A stretch of 64,000 nt of DNA from Cryptomeria japonica. Lineage: Eukaryota > Streptophyta > Pinopsida > Cupressales > Cupressaceae. The number at the start of each line of letters is the position of its first letter. Positions within the stretch are counted from its first letter, which is position 1. The notes beneath the pieces are model-generated. The model was not told where the DNA came from. It did no database searches and worked only from the letters and a program-made list of their open reading frames with translations. This document shows, in pieces, positions 36,601 through 47,857 of this stretch. The stretch covers positions 127,209,140 to 127,273,139 of the forward strand of contig NC_081410.1 of the NCBI RefSeq assembly GCF_030272615.1, given 5' to 3'. The position numbers were made by a program, and so were the translations under genes.

Positions 36601-37650
36601 TAACAGAGATCAGGATTCCTAACAGGATCTGTTCTGGTGAAGAACATTGTAAGGCCTTAACCGGTCTGGTTGCTATTCTACAGATAGTAGACTTGTGAGT
36701 TTTACTCACCGTGGTTTTTCCCATTTGGGTTTCCACATCAAAATATCTCATGTAATGGTGATTGTGTTATTGTGGGTGAACGATTTATTTTCTATTTGGT
36801 TTGTTTGTGTATTAACCAGTTTGTTGTCTAAAGGACTATATCGGTCTGTAGTAAAATTGTTAGAGTATTTTGTAAGATTTTTGGGTATACTAATTCACCC
36901 CCCCACCTCTAAGTATTCATCACTCTTATCTCTTTCTTTGGTATTCTTTCCAATAGAATTGAGAGCGTCAAATAGATTTTTGGCAATGATAGAATTTCTC
37001 TCCATCTTCTTGTTCACGGGAATCTTCTATTTGTTTAGCAATGGTCTCATCTTTATCATCTTTAGCAATTGAACAAAGAGTTGGCATTGCTTGGTCAATG
37101 ACTTATTGCTAAAATTTTGGTTGAAATGTTGTGTAGCCCACAACCGAACGGTTCTTGTTGACCTCTTTCCTTCAAGATTCGTAATAATGTTCTCATAGAT
37201 TTCAAGTAACCATTTTGGGGTTCTTGAAGGTCTTGGATTTGGAATTTGTCTTTCATCCATGAGAAGGTCTTCATTTCTAAAGTAATTAGGTGTTACATAT
37301 GGTTCACTTGGTTGAGCAATTCCACCTTCAATGTCAAAGTTTTCCACATTTTCACCTCCAATGTCAAAATTTTCCACATGTTCACCTACAATGTCAAAAT
37401 TTTCCACATGTTGAGCATTTTCATTATCACTTTCAACATTTTCAACTTTTTCAAAATTTTCACTTTCAAAATCTACATTTTCAAATTCAATTTCCTCTTC
37501 ACTTGAAGTAACATTAGCAATATTTAACATACCTTGTCTTCTCCTCCTATGACCTTCTCTATCTCTTTCTCTATACACTTCAATTTGGTCATTTGAAAGT
37601 TTTCTTTTGCGTTTAGACTTCCGATGACTACTACTCCCATTTACCTCCAC
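33640..37650 (-). pseudogene. Element D DDE transposase, broken by stops and a solo LTR
   Basis: Starts MEVNGSSSHRKSKRKRKLSN, basic and possibly nuclear; then an acidic region with three VENFDI repeats. After the LTR insertion come a Cys-rich domain (NTCCCKYHVEF, CLNKKCSECGG) and FYKYTRHTHRSQWLDQ. The catalytic core follows: VVDFAENYTLQPQNEVQS (34820-34837 holds DFAENY), HIIWSD (34568-34582) and HGKGEHDGAGACLKRAL (34458-34502). The C-terminal part has AFAVVAPQGNEE and VTDDDGFTYPTGSVVVVGTW. These blocks occur in an uncharacterised transposase-like family that I know from algae, mosses and marine animals. I count in-frame stops near 35497, 34886 and 34204, so this copy is inactive. The superfamily name is uncertain. 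Confidence 0.75.
35803..36955 (+). mobile_element. Element E: copia-type solo LTR inside the transposase gene
   Basis: Begins TGTTGGAATTTTGATGATG and ends TTTCCAATA, where CCAACA is usual. It holds TGGTTTTTCCCATTTGGGTT and ATTCACCCCCCC, the same markers as the LTR at 41435-42577. Transposase coding lies on both sides and no internal domain is present, so it is a solo LTR. A 5-bp target duplication is not clear. An imperfect triple repeat (AGGACYYCAAGYGGTA) lies near 35985-36045. Confidence 0.75.
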
Positions 37651-37822
37651 AAAGATGCTCCTAAATGATTGACAATGTAAGATTTGACTTTAAGAATCTC
37701 TCAAAAGCACAAATTTGTCTCAACCCGTCTGAAAACCCATGCTCATCAATAGAAAACAGAATATGTAGACTGTGGGCCGTTGGAATCCACAAAATGGCCC
37801 ACAAGGCTCTTTTTTATTTACA

Positions 37823-37842
37823 AAAATCGGATATCCGATTTT
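37823..37842. promoter_or_regulatory. perfect palindrome upstream of the transposase gene
   Basis: AAAATCGGATATCCGATTTT, 20 bp and fully self-complementary, about 170 bp upstream of the transposase ATG. A variant (AAATTGGATATCTGATTTTA) follows at 37924-37943. Confidence 0.6.
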
Positions 37843-37974
37843 AATGTATAAATTTGTGGTACCAAATTTTTTTCCTATTGTCGCCTTTTTTTTTTACTGT
37901 TGCCACATTAATAGCAATGACAGAAATTGGATATCTGATTTTATTACTCAGATTTTAGAGAGAGATATATATAT

Positions 37975-38003
37975 ATATTATGGGAGAGAGAGAGAGAGAG
38001 AAA
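37975..38003. repeat. (AT)n and (GA)n microsatellites
   Basis: A TATATATATATATA run directly before GGGAGAGAGAGAGAGAGAGA. They mark the left edge of the large palindromic array. Confidence 0.8.
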
Positions 38004-38013
38004 GAATATGTTG

Positions 38014-39685
38014 TCCTTAGGGGTCATATGGTGTTGTTAGGGGTCATACGACAACATACAACCCCTTATGATGCCATATGGTTTTGTTAGGGGTCATATG
38101 GTGTCCTAAGGGGTTGTAGGACACCATATGACCCCTAAGGACAACATACAACCCCTTATGACACCATATTGGGTCGTTATGGGTCCTATGGTGTCCTAAG
38201 GAGTCCTAAGGGGTCGTTATGAGTCCTATGGTATCCTAAGGGGTCATATTGTGTCCTACAACCCCTTAGGACACCATATGACCCCTTAAGAAACCAAATT
38301 GTGTTGTTATGGGTCATATTGTGTCATATGACCCCTTTAAGACACCATATGACCCCTTAGAACACCATATTGGGTTGATATGGGTCCTATGGTGCCCTAA
38401 GGGGTCATATGACACAATATGACCCATTAGAACACAATTTGGTGTCTTAAGGTGTCATATGGTGTCCTAAGGGGTCGTAGGACACAATATGACCCCTTAG
38501 GACACCATAGGACCCATAACAACCCCTTAGGACCCCTTAGGACACCATAGGACCCATAACGACCCACATATGGGTCATATGGTGTCCTAAGGGGTCATAT
38601 TGTGTCCTACAACCCGTTAGGACACCATATGACCCCTTAAGACACCAAATTGTGTCTTTATGGGTCATATTGTGTCCTAATGGGTCATATTGTGTCATAT
38701 GACCCCTTTAAGACATCATATTGTTTCATTGTGGGTCCTATGGTGTCCATAGGGGTCATATTGTGTCCTACGACCCCTTAGGACACCATATGATCCCTTA
38801 AGACACCAAATTATGTTGTTAGGGGTCATATGGTGTCCTAAGGGGTCGTAGGAAACCATATGACCCCTAAGGACAACATACAACCTCTTATGACACCATA
38901 TTGGGTCCTATGGTGTCCATAGGGGTCATATTATGTCCTACAACCCCTTAGGACACCATATGACCCCTTAAAAGACCAAATTGTGTCGTTAGGGGTCATA
39001 TGGTGTCCTAAGGAGTTGAAGGACACAATATGACCCCTAAGGACAACATATGACCCCTTATGACACCATATTGGGTCGTTATGGGTCTTATGGTGTCCAT
39101 AGGGGTCATATTGTGTCCTACGACCCCTTAGGACACCATATGATTCCTTAAGACACCAAATTATGTCATTAGGGGTCATATGGTGTCCTAAGGGGTTGTA
39201 GGACACCATATGACCCCTAAGGACAACATATGACCTCTTATGACATCATATTGGGTCATTATGGGTCCTGTGGTGTCCATAGGGGTCATATGGTGTCCTA
39301 AGGGGTCGTAGGACACAATATGACCCCTAAGGACAACATACAACCCCTTATGACACCATATTGGGTTGTTTTGGGTCCTATGGTGTCCTAAGGGGTCATA
39401 TTATGTCCTATGACCCCTTAGGACACCATATGACCCCTAACGACACAATTGGGTGCCTTAAGGGGTCATATGGTGTCCTAAGGGGTCATATTGTGTCCTA
39501 CGACCCCTTAAGACACCAAGTTGTGTCATTATGGGTCCCCTTTAAGACATCATATGACCCCTTATGACACCATATTGGGTCGATATGGGTCCTATGATGT
39601 CCTAAGGAGCCATATTGTGTCCTACGACCCCTTAGGACACCATATGACCCATAACAACACAATTTGGTTTCTTAATCTCTCTCTC
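38014..39685. repeat. ~1.65 kb array of 20-bp units in both orientations
   Basis: The unit AGGGGTCATATGGTGTCCTA and its complement TAGGACACCATATGACCCCT recur dozens of times, often head to head, with linkers such as AAGGGGTCGTAGG. A longer phrase, CATATTGGGTCGTTATGGGT, returns every 100-210 bp and suggests higher-order units. Open frames inside (for example 39209-38931 -, 39361-39567 +) merely translate the repeat. It lies between the transposase promoter and the right TIR of element D. Confidence 0.9.
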
Positions 39686-39743
39686 CCCCTAATCTCTTTA
39701 TCTCTCTCTCCCTTCCCCCCCCTCTCTCTCCCTTCCCCCTCCC

Positions 39744-39744
<1 letters not shown>

Positions 39745-39814
<70 letters not shown>
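39745..39814. repeat. (CT)n microsatellite
   Basis: About 33 uninterrupted CT units, preceded by a C/T-rich tract from 39680. Confidence 0.95.
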
Positions 39815-39817
<3 letters not shown>

Positions 39818-39911
39818 AATATAATATACTAATTTATTTATAATTATATATTAATATATTAATAAACATGAGATTAATTATGTGCAAATTTAGTTAGTGA
39901 ATTTACTTATT

Positions 39912-39931
39912 AAAATCGGATATCCGATTTT
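39912..39931. repeat. perfect palindrome near the right end of element D
   Basis: AAAATCGGATATCCGATTTT, identical to the copy at 37823-37842, about 850 bp inside the right TIR. Confidence 0.65.
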
Positions 39932-40758
39932 TGTTGTAAAATTTTCAAATTTCAAATTTTGGCTCGGGAATGCTTTGGGATTTGGCTTGGAAGTGACGAG
40001 CCTGGAAAGTCAATTGAAAAAACGTGTTTTCTGTACTCCTTGATTTTCTAGACTTTACACTAGTGGATGACGACTTTTTTTGTAGCCAAAATTGATAAAA
40101 CGAAAAGAGTTTTTTAAGGATGTTCTCAGCTTTCCAACAATATAAGTCTTGTCTTATTTCGACATTAATAAATAATTATTATTTATTTTCTGATTGAATT
40201 CTGACAATAGTCCCAATTGATAGACTGATTGAAAAACACTCATAACTTTCAAACGGTATAACATTTTTTGAATCTAAAACATGCATCACATCCTATGCTT
40301 CGTCTACTATAGGGAAAAAATAAAAAAAATTAAATTACATAAGGTTTTGACCAAGTTAAGGTGGTCAGACGTAGGAGTTTTTGAATTTCTGAAAAGCTGT
40401 AGTAAAAAATTCATAAATAATTATTTACTTTATAAAAAAAATGTGTCACATCCGGACATGAGTCTAATACTTATATTATAAAAAAATATTTTGATTTGAT
40501 TGTGATTAGGGTGGTCAGACATACATCTACTTCTTATCTTTTTCCTGAAATTTTAGTACCACTGCATTGAAATTTAAAATTTTCATCAAATAGGATTTTT
40601 TTTTTCCAAAAAACAACTAGTAGCTTAGAAACTGCATTCAATTTTCTATAGATTCTCTTCTTACATATTTTAAAAATAATGTTCACAACTTATTCAAATT
40701 TTCATGTCAAGTTGCATAACTCTGATTTTCTGAAATTTCATTGCCACTTAAGGGCCTG
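39932..40758. other. right subterminal region of element D
   Basis: AT-rich, no gene seen. The phrase AGGGTGGTCAGACRTA occurs twice (near 40360 and 40509). Confidence 0.5.
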
Positions 40759-40782
40759 TTTTGGCACACCATGATCCTGCAC
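40759..40782 (-). repeat. right terminal inverted repeat of element D
   Basis: TTTTGGCACACCATGATCCTGCAC; see the left TIR at 28177-28200. Confidence 0.75.
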
Positions 40783-41422
40783 ATACCTGGCAGTCAAATA
40801 TATAAGTCATGTCTAATTTTTCCTAAGTTTACTATTGACATTGACAAGAAAATAAAAGAGTGTGAACGGAAATTAGCTAGCATAGCTCAATCCTAGGCAC
40901 CTCAATTTGTCCTGGCCAGCAAATTTGAAGCTCAAGTTATGAGTATACTTGATAAGATTAAGAGCTTAAATCAAGATAAGGACAACATTTTGGACAGAGT
41001 GGGAGAAGTAAGAAGCCTTATCACTCCCCGGATAGATTCACTAATCAACAGTAAGCAAGATGCAATGAATGCTCTGAATAAGAGTGTTCTGGTAGATCAC
41101 AAAGGAGCAGAAATGCACGCCTATCTTTTCAGTGGTATGATCAATATTTTGGAGAGCTTGAAGAAGGGTTGGGATGACCACTTGTTGTGCCTAAAACAAT
41201 TTTTGCAGATATTTTTAAATTTTTATATGTAATTGTGTACACTCTTGTATATAACTTTTGGCAGATTCTTATCCTTGACATTGTTGTCAAAGGAGAAGAG
41301 AGCAAAGTGAAATATGGTGCATATTCTCAGGGGGAGCTTATTGATTTGTTGAGATATTACAATTTTGAAGTTTGCAGATAGTTTTGACAGTGTCATTTTT
41401 CACAAGTGTTGTCATCAATGTC
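40783..41422 (+). pseudogene. Element C internal region, right part
   Basis: Reads IPGSQIYKSCLIFPKFTIDI, DKKIKECERKLASIAQS, a stop, then FEAQVMSILDKIKSLNQDKD and LINSKQDAMNALNKSV. This is a helical, coiled-coil-like protein in keeping with the left part at 26990-28171. A last open piece ends LIDLLRYYNFEVCR at 41381. No named domain is seen. The two halves are separated by the 12.6 kb element D. Confidence 0.5.
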
Positions 41423-41434
41423 AAAGGGAGAGAT
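41423..41434 (+). promoter_or_regulatory. polypurine tract of element C
   Basis: AAAGGGAGAGAT directly upstream of the TGTTGG start of the LTR, typical for Ty1/copia elements. Confidence 0.65.
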
Positions 41435-42577
41435 TGTTGGCAAGAGACAATGTTTCGATGAAGATTGATGCATGAGAGATGTTTAGGAGTTGTCATTGAT
41501 GGCAACTCAACCCAGAAATCATATCCAGTACATGTAAATTTGATTTACCGGAAGTTGCATTTCATTAGGCATAAGTCTGGAAGGTGGAATACAGTATCTG
41601 GCAGAGTATGAGTACGTTGTGCAGATATTGATTTTGGTTGCGTAACCTTGGTTGTAGCAATAGAGGTAGATGATTTGAGGATCGAGGCAGCTTATTTTGT
41701 AATTCCAATATATAGTGTTGATTCATGAGCGAGATTGAAGGTCTGGTAACCGATAATTCAGGAAGAACGGAGCTATTTTGATGTAATGTGTGATCCAGAA
41801 TATTGGGATGATTTCGGTGATTGGTTTTGAGTTCGAGGAGATTGGGCCAAGATGTGTGAAGATTGTTATCATTTTTTTTAGGTCCGCATATGGATTTGTT
41901 GACAAATTGAACCGACTTATGGTTACACGTTTCATGTTGCATGTTATGCGATTTTTGGAAGATGGCACGGGAATTGATTTATTTTGTTGATGCGGATATA
42001 TAAGACCGATTCATTTGAGCATTTAAGGAGATGATATGAGTGTGAGAAGACTGTATGAGCAAATGTGCAAAGTTTTGTGAATGTAATTGAGGGTTTTAGT
42101 GCTCTAGTATATGACAGAGCAGCAAAATAGAGTAGAGAGACAAAACAATGGTAGAAGAACTCTTAACCTTAACCGGAACTGCTATTTGGCATTAGTAGAT
42201 TCTAGTTCAGACACTATTGTAATCATTTGTAGGACAATGAGTCCTCCGGGTTGTAGCCCTCTTTTGTATTTGAGCAATGAGCTCTAGGCAAAGTGCCTGA
42301 ATGCAAGTGCATTCCCCTTTTTGTAATATTATCATGCTCCTGATCAAAGTATAATAATATTGTGGGTTCAAATCCCATCATGGTTTTTCCCTTTCTAGGT
42401 TTCCACGTGAAAATTCTAGTGTTATGGTTTTGTGGTTGATTGGTTTATGTTTCTGCACTTTACTTTCATTCTTATGCATCTAGCGGTTTAAGAATCAGTT
42501 TAATAAATTTGTGAATTGCAGAACACTGATTCACCCCCCCACCCCCCTCCCCCTCTCAGTGTTCATTGATTCCAACA
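41435..42577 (+). repeat. 3' LTR of element C (copia type)
   Basis: Starts TGTTGGCAAGAG and ends GATTCCAACA. It has ATGGTTTTTCCCTTTCTAGG and GATTCACCCCCCC, as in element E. No matching 5' LTR is present in the window, so element C is 5' truncated or rearranged. Confidence 0.8.
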
Positions 42578-42599
42578 ATACCATTTTATTTTTGCATCT

Positions 42600-44655
42600 A
42601 ATAAATTCTTTGGCTTGATAGATTTATATGCTTCTCTTTTTTGTGAAAAGTTGTTTTAAATTCTCTGACTTCATAGTTTATTGAGCACATAGTCAATTAG
42701 AATAATTGTGTGACTGCATTTATATTTTTTTAGTTCTTGTAAAACACATTCAATTTCGTAAAAGAAATAATTTTTGGGCTCAGATGGTGCATTCAATATT
42801 TTCCTTGGGGAATTAAATATAGGTGGCAAAGTGGTTGGGAAGCTTCTAGAATCGTTATCTCATTATTATTGTATTGCTTGAAAATAGAGAACTTGGGTAT
42901 GAAATTACTCATATCATTGTATGTGTGCTTCATGTTTCTAGAAGAGTTTGGAGCTTCAAATTGTATTGTAGTCTTTTCAATTACTAGATAAAATAGTTTA
43001 GAGCTTGGGAGGCTTTATTTTTCTTAAATGTTTTTTGTAAGGTATATTAATGTCTCATACTCTTATACTTGTGTTACATTGTGGTCATTCATTCTTGATG
43101 TTTATATGTGTTGTTAACCTATAATATTATTGAAAATCATTTGAATCAAACAACTTATGACAATATTCTCAAAGGGTTAATTGTGGAAATTGCTTGCATA
43201 TCTTTACATTATTTTCTTTCAATTGTCCTTGATAAAAGATTATTTATCTCTCACTGTTTTGAGGAGACTACAAGAAATAAAAGTATATGATGAGGAGTCT
43301 TGGTGATGTTGATCACCAAGGCTTTCATTGACTCTCAAAAAAGCAGGGTTAATTGTGGAAATTGTTTGCATATCTTTACATTGTTTTCTTTCAATTGTCC
43401 TTGTTAAAAGATTAATTATTTCTCATTGTTTTGAGGAGACTACAAGAACTACAAGTATATGATGAGGAGCCTTGGTGATGATGATCACCAAGGCTTTCAT
43501 TGTATCTCAAAAAACTATGGACTATGAGAACGAGATGCTTTAAAATGTTTAAATTTGCTTTGAGTTCATTACAACAATATCCTTGAACTCTTCTAAAAAA
43601 TCACCCAATAATGCCATAACATAGACCTCTGAGCATGCTAAGCAACAATTATAGACATGTCAAGTTACACCATTAGTGGACAACTCAATGGATGTGTCAA
43701 AAAATCATAATTGTATACGTTGTATCCTTACAATTATCCAATAGTTGTCATATAAAACAACTAGTATAGCTTCATTGTTACTAGTCATACATTATGTGTA
43801 AAATGAAATTTGTGAGTTGGATCAATTAAATATAGCACACCAAACAATGTGATATTTTTTATGCAACTAGTATAGCTTCATTATTACTATTCATACATTA
43901 TATGTACTATAAAATGTATGAGTTGGATCAATTAAATACAACATATAAAATAATGTGATATATTTTTAATAAATATATATCATTAATACAACAAAAAACA
44001 TTTATACCATCAAAAAAATCATACAATAATAAACTATCAATTAAAGTACATTATATGTACTTTGAAATTAATGAGTTGGGTCAATTTAATAGAACATACC
44101 AAATAATTTGACATTTTTAATTGATATCTGTCTCTCTTAATGATATCAAATTTTCACAATCCATAGTTAATGTATCTTTAGATTTTTGGATTAGACTGTG
44201 TATTAATTATTTGCATCAATGTTTCAGTTCACACTCTATGATCCATCAGCAAAATAATAGAGACCTAAGAGACATGAAAACATATATGACCAAAAACTTG
44301 TAAATTATCAATGAATCCTAGAATAAAACTAATTAAATAAATTATAATATTATTTTCCAAATAATTACAACATACCAGTGCCTTACAGTTAATGCACTCT
44401 TTGTTTAGACAAATCTTAGCTCTTCCCACATCAACAATAAGTTACTCCTATCAAACTCACTTTACAATCCAAAACTACCAAATTTCATGCTTGAATGCAA
44501 AATCAACACACCCATAAAATAGATTCCAATCCATCCATGAGCTTGAACACAACAGACCTCTAATAGTAGGACCATCAATTGATCTAGACTAAATCCTGAT
44601 CAGAATATCTAGATTAGAATATCTAATACACCTCTTCTTATAATCTAGTAGAATC
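42600..44655. repeat. direct duplication, copy 1
   Basis: Matches 46030-47840 in the same orientation, from GATTTATATGCTTCTC to AATATCTAATACACCTC, with substitutions and small indels. Copy 1 also has the 172-bp tandem duplication listed next. Both copies contain two or three ~120-bp subrepeats with ACTAGTATAGCTTCATT and GAGTTGGATCAATTAAATA. No gene seen. Confidence 0.8.
43174..43517. repeat. 172-bp tandem duplication
   Basis: GGGTTAATTGTGGAAATTG starts at 43174 and again at 43346; the two units are about 90 percent alike by eye. Each contains CTTGGTGATGTTGATCACCAAG-like inverted repeats. Copy 2 of the large duplication has a single unit near 46600-46770. Confidence 0.85.
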
Positions 44656-46029
44656 AAAAAGACCATTTCATGAGTATGAATAAGATACTCTCAAATGCAT
44701 AATATTATAGATTGCTACATAGTTTGAACTGCTCAACTAGTAATAGTTGAAATATAGGTACAAAGTCTCTAGATGTAGAACCTAACCTTTTGAATATAGG
44801 AGAATTGGGTCCATAATAGGAGTAACTATATGGTATCTAGTCCATCACAGTAAAGTACATGGGTTACCAACAACAACATTCCCTAAGTATATAGGAACTA
44901 ACACTTGATAGACTAGAATCAAGTAATATTATTAAAGATGTGATAAATTTCACTTAAGTGACAAGAGTACGGTACTTTATTTTAGTGTGTACAAATAAGA
45001 TTTAGACTACAACAATACTAACCATCACATGCAAAGTCTTGTGAAAAAATTACATGCATGTTAGATTTTTTAATCTTGATTTTTGTGCACGTAGGATCTA
45101 TAGAAATGTTGTACAAGGAGACACGTACTAAAACTTGTTTTGTTGGATCTTCAATTCAAGAAGTCGGTTGCATGATTAGAGCATTGAAACCATGTTATAA
45201 TTTTTTTTAAAGGATTGATAGCAATTACAAGAGCTTGGATCAAATGTATAAACAAGAATAAAATTTCCACACAAGATTTGAATATTGCCAAACATGCAAG
45301 TATATTGTTTAAAACAAGATCAAAAGAACCCCTGTGGATTGGCATAACAAATACAAAGAAGAACCTTGCTATATATGCAAGGTGATACTTAGGATGTAAT
45401 AATATTATGACAAGTGTCATCATCTTGTAATGTGTAACAACATGTGACAATTCAAGACAAATCACAACCTTATCTCTAAGTCAAAAAATCTGAAAATCAA
45501 TCTTCTCATAGATGATAAGATATACAACTAATATTGAGACTCCCTAATTTACTTAAGATATTGTGTGCAATATTATAAATATTAGACCAACACTAAATGA
45601 CCCCCAATAGGCTCTCTAATGCTTGGAATATTTGAGGATCTCATTCTAGTTGTTCATGTTGATGTCTACTCTCATAATGATGGGACTCTAGATGAAGCTC
45701 AGGGGATTTTTCTCCTCTTGAAGCATTGGCATGTCTCCTCAATCTATGTGACACCCTAAAAATTCATAAGATAGCTTTAATCAGTTACCAAGAAAATAAA
45801 ATCCAAATTTCCCAATGTTGAAATCATGCTCTCATGCCTTACATGATGCCCATATTTTACCATGTGAATATAGACAAACCCCAATTTTTTTCTCAAAATT
45901 AATAAAAAATTCACCAAAGATCATAGGATTAAGACACTTGTCATGAAGACACTATGTTGTAAGGTTTCATTTAAAGATTAAATATCTTTATCTTAATAAC
46001 AAGGATTTTCTCATTATACATTATACCAA
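44656..46029. other. unassigned spacer between duplication copies
   Basis: AT-rich. Short open frames such as 45465-45151 (-) carry no recognisable motif. I see no RNA gene or mobile element border. Confidence 0.4.
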
Positions 46030-47840
46030 TTTTATCTTTGCTTCATAGATTTATATTGCTTCTCTTTTTTGTGAAAAGTTGTTTTGAATTCTCTTACTGC
46101 ATAGTTTAGTGAGCACATAATCAACTAGAATAATCGTGCGTGAATGCATTTATATATTTTTTTAGTTCTTGTAAAATGCAATCCATTTTTTAAAAGAATT
46201 AATTTTTGGGCTCACATGGTGCATTCAATATTTTTCTTGAGGAATTAAAAATAGGTGGCAAAGTAGCTAGGAAGCTTCTAGAAACCTTATTCTTATTTTC
46301 TTTCTTGAAAATAGAGAGCTTGGGTATGAGATTACTCGTATCATTATATGTTTGATTCATGTTTCTAGAATAGTTTAGAGCTTCAAATTGTACTGTATCC
46401 TTTTCCTTTAATAGATAAAATAGTTCAGAGCTTTAGAGGCTATGTTTTTTTTAAGGGTTTTCATAAGATATATCAATGTCTCATGTTCAATATACTAGTG
46501 CTACATTGTGGTCATTCATTCTTGGTATCTATGTGTTGTTAACTTATAATGTTATTGAAAATCATGTGAATCAAATAGCTTATGACAATTATTTATATAG
46601 GGTTAATTGTAGAATTTGTTTGCATATCTTTACATTATTTTCTTTCGCATGCCCTTCTTAAAAGAATAATTATTTCTATTGTTTTGCGGATACTAGAAGA
46701 AATACAAGTGTATGACGAGGAGCCTCGGTGATGTTGATCACCAAGGCTTTCATTGTCTCTCAAGAAAACTATGGCAAATGATAATGAGATGCTTCGGAAT
46801 GTTTAAATTTGCTTCGAGTTCACTACAACAATATCCTTGAACTCTTCTAAAAAATCACCCAAGAATATCATAACATAGACCTCTAAGCATGCTAAGAAAC
46901 AACTATAGACATTTAAGGTTACACCATCATGGACAACTCAATAGATGTGGCAAAAAAAATACAATTGTATATGTTACATCCTTAGTATTATCCATTCGCC
47001 ACCACATTAAACAACCAATATAACTTCATTATTACTATCCACACATTATATGTACTATGAAATTTGTGAATTGGATCAATTAAATATAGCATACCAAATA
47101 ATGTGATATTTTTTAAGCAACTAGCATAGCTTCATTATTACTATTCATACATTATATGTACTATAAAATGTATGAATTGGATAAATTAAATACAACATAT
47201 AAAATAATGTGACATATATTTAACTACCAAAAACCTTTATATTATCAAAGAAATCATATAATAATCTATCAATTAAAGTACATTATATGTACTATGAAAT
47301 TTATGAGTTGATCAATTAAATAGAACATATCAAATCATGTGACATTTTTAATTGATATCTATCTCTTAATGATATCAGATTTGGACAATCCACAGTTTTC
47401 TGCGGTGTACTAGTTTTTTGCATCAATGTTTCAGATTACATTCTGTGATCCATCATCCAAATATTAGAAAACTAAGAGATATGAAGTCATATATATAACC
47501 AAAAACTTCTAAATTATCAATAGAATTGTAGAATAAAGCTAAATAAATAAATTATAATATTATTTTCCAAATATTTACAACATACAAGTGCCTCAAAGTT
47601 AATGCACTATTTGTTTAGATAAGCCTTAGCTCTTCCCACATCAACAATAAGTTACTCCTATCAAACTCACTTTACAATCCAAAAATACCAAAATTCATGC
47701 TTGAATACAAAATCAACACACCCATAAAACAGATTCCAAGCCATCCATGAGCTTGAACACAACAGACCTCAAAACAGCAGGACCATCAACTGATCTAAAC
47801 TAAATCCTGATCAGAATATCTAATACACCTCTGCTTATAA
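46030..47840. repeat. direct duplication, copy 2
   Basis: Matches 42600-44655. Its right end lies about 20 bp before the stop codon of the transporter gene, so it forms the 3' flank or UTR of that gene. Confidence 0.8.
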
Positions 47841-47857
47841 GCTTATCCAAATTGAAT

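Larger units (their letters stand above)
28172..40782. mobile_element. Element D: 12.6 kb DNA transposon with TIRs, DDE transposase and accessory gene
   Basis: The left end reads GTGCAGGATCATGGGGGGCC; the right end, inverted, reads GTGCAGGATCATGGTGTGCC. The similarity continues with a CCAAAA block and, after an indel, AGTGGCRATG. Between the ends lie an AT-rich array, a spliced accessory gene (+), a tandem repeat, a DDE transposase gene (-), a long palindromic repeat array and a (CT)n tract. Flanking sequence on both sides reads as one helical ORF-like region (element C), which supports insertion. The target duplication is not clear (TTA left, ATA right). The transposase family is recognised by its DFAENY and HGKGEHDGAGAC blocks, but I cannot name the superfamily. 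Confidence 0.72.

Noticed and set aside
37027-37511. His/Phe-rich + strand frames (for example 37290-37511)
   Set aside because: They are antisense to the VENFDI repeats of the transposase N-terminus; the repeat explains the odd composition.
38014-39685. CRISPR-like array of regular short repeats
   Set aside because: Units alternate in orientation, have no unique spacers, and sit in plant nuclear DNA inside a transposon. It is a satellite-type array.
38931-39832. Open frames of 68-103 codons on both strands
   Set aside because: They only translate the GGGGTCATATGG repeat or the CT microsatellite; no start context or conservation is expected.
28172-40782. Assigning element D to hAT, CACTA or PIF/Harbinger
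   Set aside because: The ends are neither CACTA nor typical hAT, no 8-bp duplication is seen, and the transposase blocks do not match those families as I know them. The superfamily is left open.
42355-42385. tRNA B-box-like GGGTTCAAATCCC in the element C LTR
   Set aside because: It belongs to a motif shared with the element E LTR (then TGGTTTTTCCC). There is no A box at proper spacing and no cloverleaf.
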